This document shows positions 62,020-64,000 of a stretch of DNA of 64,000 nucleotides, one piece after another; within the stretch, counting starts at the first letter, position 1, and each line of letters starts with the position of its first letter. The notes below the pieces were generated by a model. It was not told the DNA's origin, did not search any database, and saw only the letters and a program-made list of their open reading frames with translations. The position numbers and the translations under genes are program-made. This stretch comes from Alteromonas sp. CI.11.F.A3 (lineage in GTDB: Bacteria > Pseudomonadota > Gammaproteobacteria > Enterobacterales > Alteromonadaceae), in contig NZ_CP136708.1 of NCBI RefSeq assembly GCF_032925565.1, positions 868,001 through 932,000 of the forward strand. The letters are read 5' to 3'.

Positions 62020-63147
62020 CTACGCGGTATGAAGCGATAGACTTTGTAATTGTAGCCACTTTTCTTTTTGAACGGCTAACGCATGCTTAAGTTCTTTGTA
62101 CTTGTAGGTAAGCTCTAAACCCTCTATTGAGCGTTTGAGTGATTTTTGCTTTACCTTCATCAAACGCTTTTTCGCCGCATAGTAATCAGACATACGTTGC
62201 ATAAGTAGCTCGTACTCTTGCTCAATAGTGTGCATAAGCTCTTCTGCGTTGGGCAATACAGAGACTTGTTCGCTAGCGCGTTGCAATTGCATTGCCGCTC
62301 TTGCTTTTTCAATACGCTCTTCAGGCACACGACGTAGGTTATATGTTAGGCCCATGTAAGACAGTCCGCGGATTAACCATTTTGTTGGATCAAACTGATA
62401 CCAACGAATACCGTTGCGATAGTCATATTCAAAAATATGATGGTAATTGTGATAACCCTCGCCAAAGGTGAAAAACGCTAGCACACCGTTATCTCTGGCC
62501 GTGTTTGAATCAGTGTACGGCTGGTTTCCCCAGAAATGTGCTAAGGAATTAATAAAGAAAGTAACGTGATGAACAAGCACCAAGCGCAATACGCCAGCCA
62601 CTAAAATCATGCCCAGGATGTCGCCATTCAACCAACCTAAAAAGCCAGTAACGCCAAAGTTAGCAGCAAGAACGATAGGCAGGTAGTAGTTGTGTTGCCA
62701 CATAACAACCTTATCTTTCTGCAAATCTTTGCAGTTTCTATAGTCGTCATATCGCTTTTCTTGATACTCGCGGAGCATCCAACCAATGTGTGCAAACCAC
62801 AACCCGCGTTTTGCTGAATAAGGATCTTTTTCGTTGTCATCTACATGACGGTGGTGAATTCTGTGATCTGAACTCCAGTGCAATATGCTATTTTGCAGTG
62901 CCATTGCGCCGCCGATAGCAAGTATTACGCGCACGACAATATTCGCATCATAGGTTTTATGTGACCACAGACGATGGTAACCGGCAGTAATTGACATACC
63001 AGTGAAATAAAATAAGAAAATCGCAGTGCCTATTTCCGCCCAATCAATTCCATGATTGATAACCCATACAGGTACGCCAATAAAGGCGATGGCGCCGGTA
63101 ATTATGAACACTAAGACATTCGTCAGGATAAGAGGTGGTTTATTCAT
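62020..63147 (-). CDS. Acyl-lipid/acyl-CoA delta-9-type fatty acid desaturase
   Basis: 375 residues with four TM helices. The three His boxes that bind the di-iron centre are HRLWSH (58-63), HRIHHRH (95-101) and HNYHH (233-237). A C-terminal helical tail (about 290-375), rich in Lys/Gln/Leu, extends beyond the core. It introduces a double bond into membrane acyl chains, keeping fluidity in the cold. The spacing of His boxes matches the DesC/stearoyl-CoA group. Monocistronic, with terminator. Confidence 0.9.
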   Translation of the reverse strand: MNKPPLILTNVLVFIITGAIAFIGVPVWVINHGIDWAEIGTAIFLFYFTGMSITAGYHRLWSHKTYDANIVVRVILAIGGAMALQNSILHWSSDHRIHHRHVDDNEKDPYSAKRGLWFAHIGWMLREYQEKRYDDYRNCKDLQKDKVVMWQHNYYLPIVLAANFGVTGFLGWLNGDILGMILVAGVLRLVLVHHVTFFINSLAHFWGNQPYTDSNTARDNGVLAFFTFGEGYHNYHHIFEYDYRNGIRWYQFDPTKWLIRGLSYMGLTYNLRRVPEERIEKARAAMQLQRASEQVSVLPNAEELMHTIEQEYELLMQRMSDYYAAKKRLMKVKQKSLKRSIEGLELTYKYKELKHALAVQKEKWLQLQSLSLHTA

Positions 63148-63281
63148 TTTCTACAACTCAGCTTACAACTGTGCGCTAATTTATCGTTTTATTGCTCATC
63201 AGGCAAGCAGAATGGACAGAAGTTCTGCTTACGTGTGTAAACTTTAATTATAGTAAGCTTCAAAAAATTGCCTACTACACT

Positions 63282-64000
63282 TTATGCTAAGGGCGTTTCA
63301 ATGTTGTTTATAAAGGAAATTATTGGATTACTTACATCGATAGGCGCTTCTAGCTGAGGGTAGTGACCAATATTAGGCAGTTTTACAATATGCTGCCTGG
63401 TGATAATTTCTTCATATCTTTGAACCATATGTTCACCGGAGATAGCATCCGCACTCCCATTGATTATTTGAATCGGGCAGGGGCTATGTTTTAGAGCATC
63501 AACCCATCTTTCTCTGTGTGTAATTCGCTCGTTCATATAGCGAATTAGCTTATGGAAAACCTGCCGTCCTCCTCGAGCATTTATTAATTGCCAAAAGTCT
63601 TCTAAGTCTTGTTCACTAGGTTGAGTGCGCTCACCAAATACATCGCACATGCTCCGAGCGATACTTTTTTTACTCATGCATAAGCCAATAATCTTACCTA
63701 ACGGGCTATTTAAAAGCTTTTGTATGCGTTTCGCCCTATGGGTTTCGGGAAAGAGCCCTCCGTTAAGCAGGGTGACTGAGTTAAAACGTAAAACAGATGA
63801 ACCGCTTCTTTCCCTCTGACGTGCTAGCATCTCTTGGGCTACAGTGTCGCCATAATCGTGAGCAACGACATGGCATAGTGTTATATTCAAGTAAGCCAAC
63901 AAAGCTTCGAATAACGACGCTTGTTCGGCAATACTGTATTCGTAGCGCACCGGCTTGCTAGAAAAACCAAACCCCATCATATCTAACGTGATAACTCGAT
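63282..64000 (-). CDS. Alpha/beta hydrolase (MEST/haloalkane-dehalogenase-like), 5' end cut
   Basis: The frame stays open to the right edge (in-frame RVITLD upstream of the first internal ATG), so the N-terminus is missing. GFGFSSKP is the oxyanion-region loop, and AHDYGDTVAQE is the nucleophile elbow with Asp as nucleophile instead of Ser, as in haloalkane dehalogenases and MEST-type proteins. The C-terminal GHYPQLEAP provides the catalytic His, and NGSADAISGEH the acid. Substrate unknown. The Asp nucleophile suggests hydrolysis of a carbon-halogen or epoxide bond, or a non-classical role. Confidence 0.8.
   Translation of the reverse strand, partial: RVITLDMMGFGFSSKPVRYEYSIAEQASLFEALLAYLNITLCHVVAHDYGDTVAQEMLARQRERSGSSVLRFNSVTLLNGGLFPETHRAKRIQKLLNSPLGKIIGLCMSKKSIARSMCDVFGERTQPSEQDLEDFWQLINARGGRQVFHKLIRYMNERITHRERWVDALKHSPCPIQIINGSADAISGEHMVQRYEEIITRQHIVKLPNIGHYPQLEAPIDVSNPIISFINNIETPLA

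Noticed and set aside
1..64000. Insertion sequences, prophage, tRNA/rRNA
   Set aside because: I read for transposase motifs, terminal repeats and tRNA-like arms and saw none; absence of tRNA is less certain without a covariance-model scan.

Overview
The window looks like chromosomal DNA from a marine gammaproteobacterium of the Alteromonas type (Alteromonadaceae). This is inferred from the gene families present and from a base composition that looks mid-40s percent GC by eye (not calculated). Families pointing this way include a TIGR04219 outer-membrane protein, a TIGR03899 protein, a CLCA_X protein beside a FldB-type flavodoxin, a DUF2333 protein, YggN, an NSS sodium symporter, a dipeptidyl peptidase IV and an STH-type transhydrogenase. 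I see no rRNA, tRNA, CRISPR array, transposase or phage gene. Nearly every gene is intact. Two are cut by the window edges: a GGDEF/EAL protein on the left and an alpha/beta hydrolase on the right.

Layout. 1-6.1 kb: truncated GGDEF/EAL protein, a small PH-domain protein, DPP-IV, a TIP30/HTATIP2-like oxidoreductase, trmN6 and a YgjV-like membrane protein. 6.2-14.8 kb: a cellulose operon (unknown two-TM protein, bcsA, bcsB, bcsZ, bcsC) headed by a possible three-way-junction leader RNA. Its last gene overlaps tail-to-tail with a secreted choice-of-anchor A protein. 16.3-32.2 kb: mostly housekeeping and envelope genes (orphan exbD, CLCA_X-fldB pair, PhoD-like phosphatase with a probable ATT start, lipoprotein, msrA, DCC-SDR pair, NSS symporter, YeeZ-like protein, YggN, a two-acyltransferase/MscS operon, fghA).

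32.3-37.2 kb is the most unusual part: a tight four-gene minus-strand operon. It encodes a coiled-coil protein, a one-TM protein with a cytosolic roadblock/longin-like region and a periplasmic peptidoglycan-binding OmpA domain, a Ras/Rab-like small GTPase, and a PAS/degenerate-GGDEF/EAL protein. It reads as a trans-envelope GTPase signalling module with a c-di-GMP output. 37.4-42.1 kb is an overlapping glycosyltransferase operon of five enzymes preceded by a 47-residue ORF.

42.5-49.2 kb: a degenerate K+-channel-like protein, a YflT-like stress protein, dusA, a small exported protein, pspA-pspC plus a third membrane protein (no pspB or pspF here), a DUF2333 protein and the TIGR04219 barrel. 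49.3-56 kb: a TonB-dependent receptor with a His/acid-rich N-terminus, then the assimilatory sulfate operon cysJ-cysI-cysH. 56-64 kb: TIGR03899 protein, a REC-DUF3369-GGDEF-EAL response regulator, a uracil-DNA-glycosylase-family protein, a small exported protein, sthA, an acyl desaturase and the partial hydrolase.

Themes. Cyclic-di-GMP recurs: three GGDEF/EAL proteins, two with broken GGDEF motifs and so probably phosphodiesterases, and a PilZ-bearing cellulose synthase as a likely target. Envelope biology recurs too (Psp, OmpA/GTPase module, MscS channel, acyltransferases, OM barrels). All functional statements rest on motif recognition by reading; no database search was run.
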